A stretch of DNA of 64,000 bases from Aplysia californica (lineage: Eukaryota; Mollusca; Gastropoda; Aplysiida; Aplysiidae): assembly GCF_000002075.1 (NCBI RefSeq), contig NW_004797893.1, positions 1 to 64,000 on the forward strand, written 5' to 3'. Of the stretch, positions 26,768 to 38,600 are shown piece after piece (the stretch's first letter is position 1; each line of letters opens with the position of its first letter). The notes under the pieces were generated by a model. The model searched no databases, was not told the origin of the DNA, and saw only the letters and a list, made by a program, of their open reading frames with translations. The position numbers and the translations under genes are program-made.

Positions 26768-27530
26768 CGGGTGGTTGGTGGGGTTTGCTCCTTTTTTCCT
26801 ATCAAACATCTATTGTCTTTATCATCTTCCCTCCTTCCTTTTTGTGTTTGTTACTCTCTTGTAACACCTCTAATCTCAACTTCTTCTTCTTCTTCTTCTT
26901 CTATCCCGTGGTTGGGGCAACCGTTGGGGCACCACTGCATTGGAAAACCAGCTCTCGTCATCTATTTTTGTCCTCTGCTCTCCTCAGATTGTCACCCATC
27001 GTCTTTCCTGTCCACTCTGTAATGTTGTCCTCCCATCTCCTTCTCTGCCTTCCTCTCTTTCTCTTTCCTTGTACAGTTCCTTGCAGGATTGTTTTGGCAA
27101 GTCCTGTGGATCTTGTGACATGCCCATAACATTTTAGTTTTCGTCTCTTCACTGTGGTCAGTATATCTTCATATTGTCCCACTGCGTTGGTGATCCTCTT
27201 TCGTACTTCAGTATTTGAAACGTTGTCTTTGTAAGAAATGTCAAGGAGTCTGCGGTAACATCTCATCTCTGTGGTCTGAATCCTTTTCTCTAATTCTGCT
27301 GTTAGTGTCCACGACTCGCAGGCGTATAAAAATATTGAGATGACCAGTGAGCGCATTAGTCTAATTTTTGAGCTGTGCGTGATGTTTCTGTCCCTCCAAA
27401 TAGGCTTCAGTTTTGACAGCGCAGCTGTTGTTTGCGCGATTCTGGAGAGAATCTCTGGTCTTGAGCCTTCATCTCAACTTATGTAACCTTATTGTGTTAC
27501 GAGTACCGTAAAACTCTTACTAAAACTAAA
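26768..27530 (+). mobile_element. Family H SINE-like element, interrupted by a LINE
   Basis: The outer element runs from GGGTGGTTGGTGGG to the tail CTAAAACTAAA and is flanked by a 12-bp direct repeat ACACTGCATGTG (26756-26767 and 27531-27542). Its body is split: 26768-26882 is the 5' part and 27481-27530 is the 3' part with the hairpin arm and tail. Removing the LINE and one copy of its 10-bp duplication restores the arrangement seen in intact copies (GCCGAAGATTAGAG region in the complement). No protein is encoded; internal promoter boxes are unclear. Confidence 0.88.
26883..27470 (-). mobile_element. RTE-like LINE C-terminal fragment, 5'-truncated insertion
   Basis: Minus-strand coding sequence. 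It starts with EILSRIAQTTAALSKLKPIW, then ISIFLYACESWTLTAELEKR, then EMRCYRRLLDISYKDNVSN and RRKLKCYGHVTRSTGLAKTI, with a basic KRKRGRQRRRWEDNI tail. This is the conserved region after the RT in many RTE-like animal LINEs. It ends in an (AAG)n tail and is bracketed by perfect 10-bp direct repeats ATCTCAACTT (26873-26882 and 27471-27480). This is a classical 5'-truncated target-primed insertion. The stop-free reading frame of over 130 codons argues for a fairly recent event. Confidence 0.9.
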
Positions 27531-27542
27531 ACACTGCATGTG

Positions 27543-29589
27543 ATGTTGCAGGATGTGGTAGGTCCTATTTACTTCTTCCTTTCTTTCCCTGGTTATTTTC
27601 TGTCTAGCTTCTTCCATGCACCATGACTGTTATTGTGTCGAAGTGCTTCTCTTTACGCCACTCAAGTAGGCCTACATGATGTACTTTGAAATGTTTAAGG
27701 TTGAAGAGCCCCATTCTGTCCATACAGACCTACGTGGTACATGCACTAGTACTAGTGATTGTAGGTTCGAAAGTGCGTGAGCAGTGTTGTTACTACAGCA
27801 AATCTACTGCCCTTGAAACGCTGCTAATTTCTTAATTATTATTAACTTTAAGTACATTGATGTAGTATAAGTAGGTGTGTATGTTAATAGATCCATATTT
27901 TTAGTGGAGTCTGCTTTAAATAAGCCGACAACGGTAATTATTTAAAAAACAATGATAACATTAATTATTTATTTCCCAGGTTTTTATACTTGTGTTTTTG
28001 TTCTTTCCATTTCCTAGTACATACATGTATTTATACTGTTTTAATAAAAATGTTTATTATCTTTGTTCCCAGTTTATACACCAGTGGACTTTACTGAATC
28101 CATAGCCTATGCAGTGCCTATATATTGACATTATGAACACATTGTGAATTGTGTACGCAATGTAGCCTGCTTCATCCTTTTCTGTTGTAGCTTCATTTTC
28201 CGTCTTTTTCCAAACATATCTGCTGGGGAACAAAATGCATTAGTTTTTGGGAAGCCTCCACAAACCCAAATGTGAAGCATGATTGTACTACTACTACTAC
28301 TTTGCTCAAACTGCTGTAAGCACTCCTCCTTTCAGTGTCAACATTAACAAAAGGAACAATAGTGGTGGACTGCAAATATTTTTAATTATAAAATGTGTCA
28401 CGACGTGGTGGAATCAGATGTTCGGCAATTTTTGGTCATATTGGTGTCATCTTAAAGCCTCATGTTCATTTGCCTTGCTTTTGCTGAAAAAAATATCCAC
28501 CTATGTTGAACAGAAGTCAAAATATTAGCGATTGAAGAAAGGTCAGGGTTGCCTGGTTTCAGCAGAGGTGATATGAGTATGAGCGAAAAAATGGCTGCCA
28601 AAGTTTGGTAATTTCCATAGCTTTATAGCCTACAAAAAAAAAAAGAAGTGAACAACCCAAAAAGTCATAACATGTAGGTCGAAAATGGGCCTATAAGTTA
28701 AAATCTCGTGCGCTATTAGGTAATTTTCATCACAGAATCCAAATATCTGAAGTAAAAAAATACAATTTAATGCAATTTTGATTAAAATGAATTTCAGCTT
28801 TCTACATCCTGACTGTGGTATTTTTAGAATTTCCGCCCCTAGACCGCAGAATGACGATTCGCAGAGAGCAATTTTACAGCAGCGGTCAAAATCGTGAAAG
28901 GCGGGCTGTGAAAGGGTGGGGATTATGATGTGAAGTCAGTGCGACGCCGGATATAGGTTAATAACTTAAAGAAGGCTTCCGTCACACCTGCAAGTTGGGT
29001 GACAGAAACAACGTGAAAACTTGGAGAATGTGAAGCCAGTGCGTTTGCAGCCTTAGAAGACTAGAGTAGAGGTGCTAGCACCAACCTACTCTCGGGGTTA
29101 TAAAAATACATTTTTACTTAATATTTATTAAAATCGTCCATGAGATGTAATATTGGACCCAAACCAAGATCCATAAACTATCTATGCCATTGTTTTAACT
29201 AAGAACGTTGGTAAGTCTCTCTGTAAGAAGCTAGATAATGATAGAAACAAAAGAATGAGGTACAAGGAACCAGAAAACTCGTTATGTCAACCTTTCAGGT
29301 CTGTGGTGACGTTTATTGAAAAATACAAGTTTACTGAAAGGTAAAAAATATTACACGTACATGTAGCAAACTGAAATTAAAACTTACACTTTGACACTGG
29401 CCTAAAAAAGCAGAACATACAGAAGCCGTACATTTTATTTTCATTAAAAAAAACCCTGAAATATAAAACAAAGGAGTCTTCTCAAACTTAAACTCAAATA
29501 GTGATGAATGTCAACGTGTAGAGATGGAAATGTTATGCTTGTGGCAAACTTCACTCTTGAAAAGTTTTTTTCTCATCTACCTACCTCTT
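27543..29589. other. Intergenic, no gene seen
   Basis: AT-rich with no coding signal or recognised repeat. A minus-strand AATAAA (complement of TTTATT near 29311) could end a transcript coming from the right. Confidence 0.35.
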
Positions 29590-29991
29590 TCAGAAACAGA
29601 AAATTTTATCTGTAGGTTGAACACATTGTGGATTCTCTTCATCAACATTGCCAGTTTGCCTAACAGTCACACAGAACAGACAAAGGAGTAGATCAGCATC
29701 AGCACACAGTACTGTACTACTGTGAGCTCTGTGCTTGTAGTAGTCTAGAGATGTGAGGAAACCCATTGCCACTGTCTTTATGAAACACATTACCTGCTTA
29801 TTATTCATGTAAACAAGTTTCGCAGAGACAATAGGCAAGGACATGATCAACCTAAGGTGGCATGACAAATGTATCCCTAGACTTGCCTTACTATACACAG
29901 TGTGCAGGTCTTTGATATCATTAATAAATATATGATGAGAAAAACTTAGGCAAACAGGACACTGGAGATACTGCAGTCGACATGGGTGCAT
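29590..29991 (-). other. Unassigned open reading frame
   Basis: An open minus-strand frame of 133 codons ends ...PTDKIFCF-stop. Its composition (hydrophobic segments FIKTVAMGFLTSL and LLLCLFCVTV) is more protein-like than most chance ORFs here, but I recognise no family. A potential donor (AAGCAG/GTAATG) sits inside it. It could be a terminal exon of an unseen gene or chance. Confidence 0.15.
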
Positions 29992-30204
29992 TCTTGAGTC
30001 TCTTTCTTTTATTTCAATTTCTCATTTCTTAAAGCGTGCAAGACTTGATGGTCTGCATTACTTAAGAAGATTTAGATGATATAATCCTCAAAATTCTGTT
30101 CTGTTTAGAAATGGAGAGCATTTCGTCTAAAAGCGATAGTTTTCTCAAAAAGACAGAAAATTATTGAGAATTCTTTCTTTCATTTAACTGCTGTTTTTTA
30201 ATTA

Positions 30205-30265
<61 letters not shown>
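30205..30265 (+). repeat. (TA)n microsatellite
   Basis: About 55 bp of TA repeats. Confidence 0.95.
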
Positions 30266-30269
<4 letters not shown>

Positions 30270-30965
30270 AAAATATCACGTGTGTGTATATATTATATAC
30301 ATTGTACATGCATGTTTTCGACAACTGAACTCGCAGTTCATTATAAACGAGAAGTTAAAAAAATTATGCTGCCTTTTTGTGGTAATGTTCACGAACACAA
30401 ATTTCAGAACTCGTGCATCCACAAGCCCCAGTGGCTTATCCCCTCTTCTTCAGGTGCCCACCCACCGACCAAAGAAGTCAACGGAACTGAACGTAATTAT
30501 CTGACAAAAAAGATAACCGAGCAGAAATCTGCTATAGATTTGTTTTGCGGTGGTTCTGGGCCCACACATCATGTGTAACAAAACATACATCCACAAAAAC
30601 AGATGCAACAACAAGTTCTGTTGCTATTTTTCTGTTGTCCTTCGGTAGGGGAGGATAATTCTCAAAGATTTTCAAAACAAGTTCGCTCTCACAATAAGTG
30701 AAATCACTTTTCACCGAAACTCAAAAAAAGCGTGTGCAACAGTTTGTGTCTATACATATATATATATATGTGTGTGTGAGAAAAAAGAGGCGGGGAGAAA
30801 GATGGAGAGAAATGACAGAAAGGTAGACAGACATGTGTTGTCTGAAAGAGAGAGACAGGAGAAAACAGGTGAAAGAGAGAGAGACGGGTGAACAAAAGAG
30901 ACAGAGTGAAAGAGAAAGAGTGCGTGTTTGTATGTGTGAGGGAGTGGAAGAAAGAGAAAGGGACA

Positions 30966-31011
30966 GAGCGAGAGAGAGAGCGAGAGAGAGAGCGAGAGAG
31001 AGAGAGAGAGC

Positions 31012-31091
<80 letters not shown>
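30966..31091 (+). repeat. (GA)n microsatellite with GC variants
   Basis: GA array with regular GAGC substitutions, inside a wider purine-rich zone starting near 30780. The RE/ER-rich ORFs are repeat artefacts. Confidence 0.95.
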
Positions 31092-31096
<5 letters not shown>

Positions 31097-31254
31097 AGAG
31101 ACAGGAAAAGACAGAAAAAAGAGACAGATACAGAGTGTGTGTGTTGTGGTTGTGTGTTCCCTGTAACTTTTTCAGTTGTGTGCTGGCTCCTGGGGATTTA
31201 CAATTACAGGCAGAACACTCTGACCAGCATGGTTAATAAAGCCCAAAATGTTCA

Positions 31255-31450
31255 TGGTCTACAGGTGGAACTTTTTCCAACGTAAAATGTGGATGGCCTG
31301 TGGGCGGGCAGCATTACTGAAAAGAACGTGCACGTTCTGACAAAATATTTTCCATTGCAAAACATGCAGGGAAGAAGCAAAACAGAAAGACAGAAACAAC
31401 AGAGGGAAAGAAAAGTAAGACGTACTAGATCCGTCCTCCAACCGCCCACA
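31255..31450 (-). mobile_element. Family H-related repeat, second body type
   Basis: Ends (plus strand) in CCTCCAACCGCCCAC, like the 5' head of family H, but has a different body with ACAGAAACAACAGAGGGAAA. The same body motif recurs at about 35774-35805 and 41820-41855, so this is a dispersed repeat. It ends near the transition at 31255, which is imprecise. Confidence 0.5.
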
Positions 31451-31848
31451 TAGTTTGTGGGAGGAGAGCCTCAAAGTTAAAATAGTTTTTAAGTGCAGGA
31501 CGAAGACACACTACCGCTAAAAATGCCAAAAAAAAAAAGGGAAGAGCAGAAGACTGGCTGTGACAAGAAATCAGGTAGACAAGAAATAATGCTGTGACGC
31601 ATACATTATTCATACAAAATATCTTCTCCCCTACAAATCATACTACTGCAGTGGCCTGGCAAAACCAGATAGGTTGCACTTTCAGAGTCAAGCAATGGGA
31701 AAAAAAATAATTTCGGGTGACATTTTACAAAACAGGTTTGAAATGCAAGCAATACCGGTATATGTCATTTTTCAACACTTTCAACCAAAACCAAAAAGGT
31801 TCTTTTATAAATAATGTCTTTCTGTTAAAGGACTGGTAGGCCTAATAT

Positions 31849-31980
31849 GGGGTGCCCACTACGGCTGGATTGGGCCGATCGCCCGACTCGGTCACCTGAA
31901 ACTGAAAACAAACATGTTTGTTATTGAGGCGACAGAGTCGGGCGCCCTGATCGGCCGATCCCATCCATAGTGGGCACCCC
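31849..31980. mobile_element. Hairpin MITE (132 bp palindromic element)
   Basis: The first half GGGGTGCCCACTACGGCTGG continues for about 50 bp and is matched in reverse complement by the last 50 bp, which end ATAGTGGGCACCCC. The loop is about 25 bp and AT-rich. The whole element can fold into one long stem. Flanking AT/AT could be a 2-bp target duplication; the superfamily is unknown. Its GC content is far above the surroundings. Confidence 0.75.
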
Positions 31981-32224
31981 ATGTTACCACCTCATTCCAA
32001 TGTTACGCAAGCTGTTCACTCATCCAACCACCAGGGTAACAGTAACAGTAGACAAGAACATAAAATATTGGGCAAGAGTTAATTACACAGCTGCAAAGGA
32101 AATCGACTGGACAGGGGAAAAAAAAAAGACATTTGAATTGTTTCCTATGTAATAAGGCTTAGATAGAAATGCATACGTTTTTGTCTGTTCCATCTTAGAT
32201 GAAGTAGTTCTCTAGGAATATATA

Positions 32225-33014
32225 CAGTCCATGCTGGCTTTAACCACGGTCATCGGGAGAAAGCGTAAGCGTGCTTAAAGCCGAAGCGTGCTTGAGTGCG
32301 AAGTAGACATAATCCAGAGATTTTCATGTAGAAAATGTCCCGTGCTATTTCCCTTTGTTTGTAAGTAGGCCTATAGCGGTCTCGCAAAAGTGTGCACTGT
32401 TATTTTTACCCTCCATGGTAGTTTTTGTTTGCCTGTTTGCTTTTGTTTTGTGGTCGAATGGGAAATGAAAACTTAATTTAGATGGCCAGTCACGATACAG
32501 CACACTAGGCCAACACACTGCCTGTGCGTACCACTGCTCGGTGTGCCACGTTCATACCACCGCCTTCATCCCACCTTGCACATGATACACAATCAGGATT
32601 AATGGATAGCGAGGGTCAAAGGTGAAATCGCAGCCAGCCTCCCTTACTCATCTCCCTGACTCTCTTTGTATTTTTTTGTCTGTGCGTTGCTTTGCCCTAG
32701 GCTAGATCTTATGTCCACGCGCGCGGCTGCATGCATCTCTCTGTCTTCCTCTCCGCGCATGTGAGTGTGTGTCTCCATCACTTATGTTCTCTTTGTTTCT
32801 CTTAACACACTCCACTGCTGCAGTGTAGGCTGTGTTCGAACTTCGATGGGTCATCAGAAAAGTATCGACTGTCTTGTAAATGAAGCGTGCTTGAGCCGAA
32901 GTTACCGTGCTTAAAGACGTGTAATTTATATAGCAAAAATTCGGTAAGAGCCGTTTAGCATGCTTGAGTCCGAAACGTGCTTAAAGTTTAAGTAGTTAAA
33001 GCCGGCGTGGACTG
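32225..33014. mobile_element. TA-flanked non-autonomous DNA element (CAGT...ACTG ends)
   Basis: TA (32223-32224)|CAGTCCATGCTGGCTTTAAC at the left is mirrored by the complement of GTTAAAGCCGGCGTGGACTG at the right, followed by TA (33015-33016); 18 of 20 match. Subterminal copies of CGTGCTTAAAG and GCGTGCTTGAG recur near both ends (32266-32300 and 32884-32990), as in subterminal transposase-binding repeats. TA target and CAGT start are typical of pogo/Tigger elements. No transposase is inside. Confidence 0.8.
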
Positions 33015-33016
33015 TA

Positions 33017-33986
33017 ATGATCAAATAAAAACAAAAAGTCTTGAACGTTCAACATCTCTGATAAGTACGGGATTCAGAAAATACTTGTATCCCAAAAATG
33101 GCAGCAAAAAATCAAATCAAATATATTCATACTTGATTTTGTATTGCACAGGAATTCAGAGAATGCTAAAAAAACACAGATGGAGCAAAATGCTTTGAAG
33201 TAGACAAACACCTACCCCCCCCCCCACCAAATAATAGTCAATAATAATAATGATAATAATACATACAGACCCCATCCCAATATGGTTAAAGGAGCTTTAT
33301 ATAGTACTGGCAACCAAACAAAAATTGAATGTCAGTACATACAATGTACAAGTACTGTACATAACCGTGCCTGTTCTTGCAGACACCCCTCCCACACACT
33401 CTCTAACATACACACAGTATAAAATTCTAGATCTCAACTCCGAGTCAAAAGGCCATTAACACACCACATATGTTTGGAGAGGATGGCAAAAATTCCGGTT
33501 TGGCTTCACAACTCACCCTAAGACTAAAACTAAAATCAAAAGATCAATAATTATAATTGCATGTATTACATAATATAAAATTAATATAAAATGACACAGG
33601 ACTTTATAACAACCTGGAAAGACAATGTTAATCAAGTAACCAATGGAATACAGTAAAAGTCCCTGAAAAGTTTTCTTCATTTAACTACATGTAGACTAAA
33701 AAATTCATTTCTCTGTGTCATTAACTTTTGCAGCACATTTCCATGTACATTTCAGAAGGAGAAAAGACTTTCTCTGATTCCGACTGACAAAATGCACAAA
33801 ACGTGCACCAAATTTCAACTGTTGCTGTGCTACAGTATTGCTAAGACCCTCTCAGTCGACGGTCTCCTTCTAATTTATAGCATGTCGACAATGACAACTG
33901 GAGTGGCTAAAGATTAATCTTATTTCCCCTTCTATAGGAAAACTGTTGGGAAAGCAGGGGTAGGACCTATGTGTCTAGAATGGCTA
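33017..33986. other. MORC-like gene 3' flank / possible 3' UTR
   Basis: Directly downstream (on the minus strand) of the MORC stop codon. No clear AATAAA was found close to the stop. A C run lies near 33214-33226. No other features are seen. Confidence 0.35.
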
Positions 33987-35671
33987 CTAGAAACTGGGCG
34001 AGGACTCTTCCTGTGCCTTGATCATATCCTCCACCATCTGCTCGATGCCGGCCACACTGCCCACATCTGTATCCGTGACGATGTAGCCCAGCAGGCGATG
34101 GACATTCTTGCACAGTTTCTCCACACGCCCTTCACTGTCGGTCAGCATTTTGCTCTTCAGATCCAGCTTGGTGCGCAGTTCCACTAACTCTTCTGCTTCT
34201 GAATCACAAGAGAGCTCTGCTGGGTCGGTTTGCACTTGGGCGTGCGGCATAGTTCTCTCAGACACGTCTGGTCCACCAGTGTCCCTGTCCGAGTCTTGGG
34301 GCTGTGTCTGAACAGTCACATCACACACACTTTTGCTGCTACCACACACCGAAGCGTTTAGAGAGAAACTGGTCTCCATTGCTTCCAAGTCAATGTCTGT
34401 TTGAATACATTTTGTGCAAGTAGTTTGCTTTTCACTTGTGACATTACTTTTAATAGACACACACGTTTTTTGACCATCACTTTTAGAAGAGTCATCACGA
34501 GACAAACCACTGGAAGGTGTGCAGGAACTACAAGCATCGGAGGCTTCGACAGACGTATTTGTGACTGCTGGACTGCCTGACACAGGCTCCTTGTCCCAAC
34601 TATCTCCATTACCTCTTTCCCCTACATCAGACCCACAGTCCATACTTACATCCAAAGTTTCCCTGCCTTCAGAGTTTCCATCGTCGGCTACAGCGTCATC
34701 TTCACCACAAGTCTCATTCTCAGCATCAGCACCTCTCATGGCAGACTCTAGGATTGCTTTGTAAGCCTCTGTAGCTTTAGAGGTCACCTCATCGTGTTCC
34801 ATCAGGGACAGGGAATCGTTCCTCCCCGACTTCTTTTTGACCGTTTCATCATCAGAGCAGCATTTTTCCTCTGAAGAACTCTCTTCCAAAGCCTCATCCC
34901 TATCCACTTTACCCTCCTGATCTTCAGGTTGCGCATTAACAGTTTCCCCAACTTCATCTGCCCTCACTGAACTATGAACCTTTGCATTTTGTCCCTCGTC
35001 AGGACCACCCGACGTTGCTATTGTCCCATTTTCGTCCTTTAGAGTTTCTACATTGTGCCCATCCTTTTTACCTGAATCTTGGAGAACCCCCAGTTCCGTC
35101 CCTCTCTCTTTATTATCAACCACATCTCCACCATCAGTTTCTTTGCCTGTTTTACATGTGTTATTTTCTGCAATTTCCTTATTATCAGACAGTCGAGAAT
35201 TCGATCCGGCTTCATCTTTCTTTGCATAGGCATCTTTCACAGAATCCTCCTCATCACATGAATCTATCCCAATACCAATGTCATCGTCGTCAAAATCCTC
35301 ATGACCTCCTCCACCACCTTGCTCTGGCTCCTTACTCTCCGAGACCTCTCCATCAGCCTTGCTCTCAGTACCAGCTGTTGAATCTTTGCCTCCATTTACA
35401 GCTTCCATCTCCATCCGTTCTCTGATCGCTGCCATTGCCGCCTCCAAATTCCCCTGAAAACTGTCAGGGGCTCCCATCTTGAACTCGGGATCATCCTCAG
35501 ACGGCCCAAATGATATAGTGTCTGATGTCTCCTTTGAATCTTTTGACTTGGTGGTCGGCTCTGGACTTTTGGTCACCTTATCTTGCCCATGGGCCTGCTT
35601 GGGCGATTCCTCTACTTCCTTCTTTAGGTCCACGAGAGCTGTCTTTTTGGTCCCAGAACTGTTTGGGGTTT
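33987..35671 (-). CDS. MORC exon P: acidic tail and stop
   Basis: 560 codons ending in EESSPSF and TAG at 33987-33989. Very acidic and Ser/Thr-rich, with Cys-containing patches ([26 protein letters not shown]). The final 65 residues return to a helical segment, [20 protein letters not shown], then [18 protein letters not shown] and IEQMVEDMI. This resembles the C terminus of MORC3 ([20 protein letters not shown]...VDEILGQVVEQM). The acceptor TTTTCAACAG at 35672 marks the exon start; the longer open frame to 35750 is intronic. Confidence 0.95.
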
Positions 35672-38600
35672 CTGTTGAAAAAAGTAAAATCGCTGAGAAG
35701 GTAATTCGTTGTTTGAGTAAAAAGAAGCACCTCGACACACTAGCCGTCATTTAGCACAGAAAAAAAGTAAGACACACAGACAGAAACAACAGAGGGAACG
35801 AAAATAATTTTTTCCAAGGGTAAAATGTTTCTAATTTCTATATAAAATTTTTGGCCAGCTCTATTCGGACTCGGGTCAGATCAGATTTTTTATCGATTCG
35901 GACTAGAGTCCCGATTCGGACTAGAGTCCGAAAGGTTTTATCTATTCGGACTCGGGTCCGAAAAAATGATTTATTTATTCGAATTCAGCTTCTAAGTGAG
36001 TTATGCGAGTGCAAGAAGGTTACATAATATAACTGTGGTCGGGGCATTTTATGTAAAACCAGAATGTATCATAGTTTTTCTTTCTTTCTTTTAAAAAAAA
36101 AATTACATCGCACAAAATCAACAGCCGTGGCTGACCAGTCAGTAACATTTTAATGGGCCTAACAATGGCAGTCCTAAGGTTGCGATTGCCTCTGGTCGGG
36201 ACCTCAGATGGGTATGGTTTGTTTTCTTCATTTTGATCACCTGTCTGAGATGGACGCTTTTCTTCTCGATAGTGGCTGGCCATCTTAAGAAATTCTGACT
36301 GAAGAAACATTTAGAAACAGGAAGCAAAACTTGACTTCAGAAAAAAACAACCCATCCACTTGCTACCTTAGTTTCGTTTTAGTACAGGGTTTTACGGTGC
36401 TCGCAACTGCATAAGGTCATATGAGCGCCACTTGCAACCTAAAAATATAAAAGAACAAGATACCATGAATGAGTGCCCTTATACCATAAAAACTGCAGGG
36501 ACATTTAAGTTCACCTACTGGAAGATCGTTACAGTAGAACTAAAAATAAGTAAAAAAAACCCTAACAAAACCCTTTCATTCGGTTACAACTAAAATTTTG
36601 CTTATTTATGGATGCAAAGTAAGAAACACCTGCTGGATATCTTGAGATGCTCAGGTGGGAAAGCTGAGGCCAGAGGATGGATCCCCGGAGTCCATTACAG
36701 AACCAGACTATCTTCCAATCTCTTTCTCAGTGGCTATTCTTCCCTCAAGAAGGTAAACGAGGAGGAGAAAAAGGAGAAGGTGGAGGAAGAAGAAGAAGAG
36801 GAAACTGGGAAAAAAAAAAAAGAAAAGGAGGAGGAGAAAAAGGAGGACGAGGAGGAGAAGAAGAAAAAGAAGATGAGGAGGAAGGAGAAGCAGCAGCAGT
36901 GGTAGCTGATACTTACCCTTATTAGATATTGCACGGTCAAGGGTATTTCGGTCTGGCTTAATGTCCTGGTTCTGAGACCCATTGGATTTGAGGTCTTCAA
37001 CATTTGGCTTTACGTCCCACTGCACATCTTCATACAGAGAATCGTCCGTCAAGTCTAAGACCACAGGTTCTGGGCCTGCTGAGACCTTGGCCTGCTCCTG
37101 CCTACGCCGTGCCCCAGGGGTTAATGTAGCTGCAGGGGTCAGGGCAGCTGCAACTTTCCTGGAATTTTCCGGAGTTTTGTGGAGAGGTGGGGTACTCGTA
37201 ACGCCTGCCTGGCGTTGACTGTGGTTGCGCTGGAAGGATTGTTGAGCACCGTTCGATGTACCCAAACCTTTTAATGCTGGTTTGGAGACTGAAGGTTTCT
37301 GCCCTGAGATGGAAGCAGCAAACTGTTTGTTGCTCCTAGGGCGGTAAGAGTCATCTTCATCTTCGTCATCAAAAGTGTTTTCAGTAATAGATATCTCTTC
37401 ACCAGATTCAGTCTTAATGCTCATTTGTCTGCTTCCTTGGTTGAAAGCTAGTGGCTGTGCTCTTCTTTTCGGGGCCGCTGGTCTAGTGCAGTGAAAAGAG
37501 AGAGAGAAGCAGAATAAACATGACGCGCTTATTTCATCTTGACAATGATTTACACAATCAATCACAGACGACAAGAACACTGAAATTTAGAAATCATGGA
37601 CAGCTCGTACAATTTGCCATTTTTTGACTGATATCTCTTTAATTTATCGTTATCCGTCGACCTGAATTATGGTGGTGTTGAACAAATTTATCAATCAACC
37701 TGTTTGAGTTATCTCTGCACCACTATATCTGCTGCTGTGAAAGATCAAATACTAACTTTTTCAAAATCGATATAATCATTATTATTACTGCTGTGTCCAC
37801 TAAATACATGCTCCTTTACTTCAATGCTTAAACTTCCCTTGTATTTGACATAAACCAAGCGCAACATTGAATGAGTATTGCCTTTTCCAATCTGCACTAT
37901 TCATTTTGTTTTGTTTTTAGCTCCACAATGTTTGAAGAAGTTTTGGGTTGTTTTTTTTTTCTGAACAGTTAAGGGGAAAGAAAGTTTCTTATGACTTTTT
38001 TTCATTGCTACATCAAATCAGACAAAACTGTAACATGTAAATGTTTTACACCCTGATAAACATAATCTAAATTGATAGAGTGGGAGGCTGCTTCAACCCT
38101 GCCTGTTATGGAAGACCTGGGCTGTGTGCTACTATAACCTGGCAAAAGACAGGGATACATCTAGATATTAGACAAATGTCTTCATTTCCAAGTATGAAGT
38201 ATGATTTAGTAAGAATTTTACGGGGCTTGCAGCCCAAATGGTTATATATGTGCCGAAGATTAACTCTTTCCAGACGTTGGTCTCGACATAATTAACTTGT
38301 GGCTCGCTTTGGCTATGCAGGTGGTGTACAAAATAACTTCATAGAAGCATAACCATAACTCCAAACGTAACATAGGATATATAAAATTGAAGGAAATTGA
38401 ATGAAAAATACATCCTAATATAAAACAAGGTTTTATTTTTAACATAAGCATGCATTAGAAGGGTTAGAAATGGCGATGGTGACGTGAAAAATAAATATTG
38501 ACGGAAAAAATTACATTCACCAAACATGTGAAAGCAAATCAGCATAGCTATCTTATCATGTACAGGCCAAGAGCATAATCAATAAATTTCTAAATGCAAA

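Noticed and set aside
30833-31166. Arg/Glu-rich ORFs
   Set aside because: Produced by the GA microsatellite; no start context or splice support.
34108-35425. Several plus-strand ORFs of 60-147 codons
   Set aside because: Antisense shadows of the long MORC terminal exon.
36612-36925. Lys/Glu-rich ORF
   Set aside because: Polypurine tract on the strand opposite to the MORC transcript.
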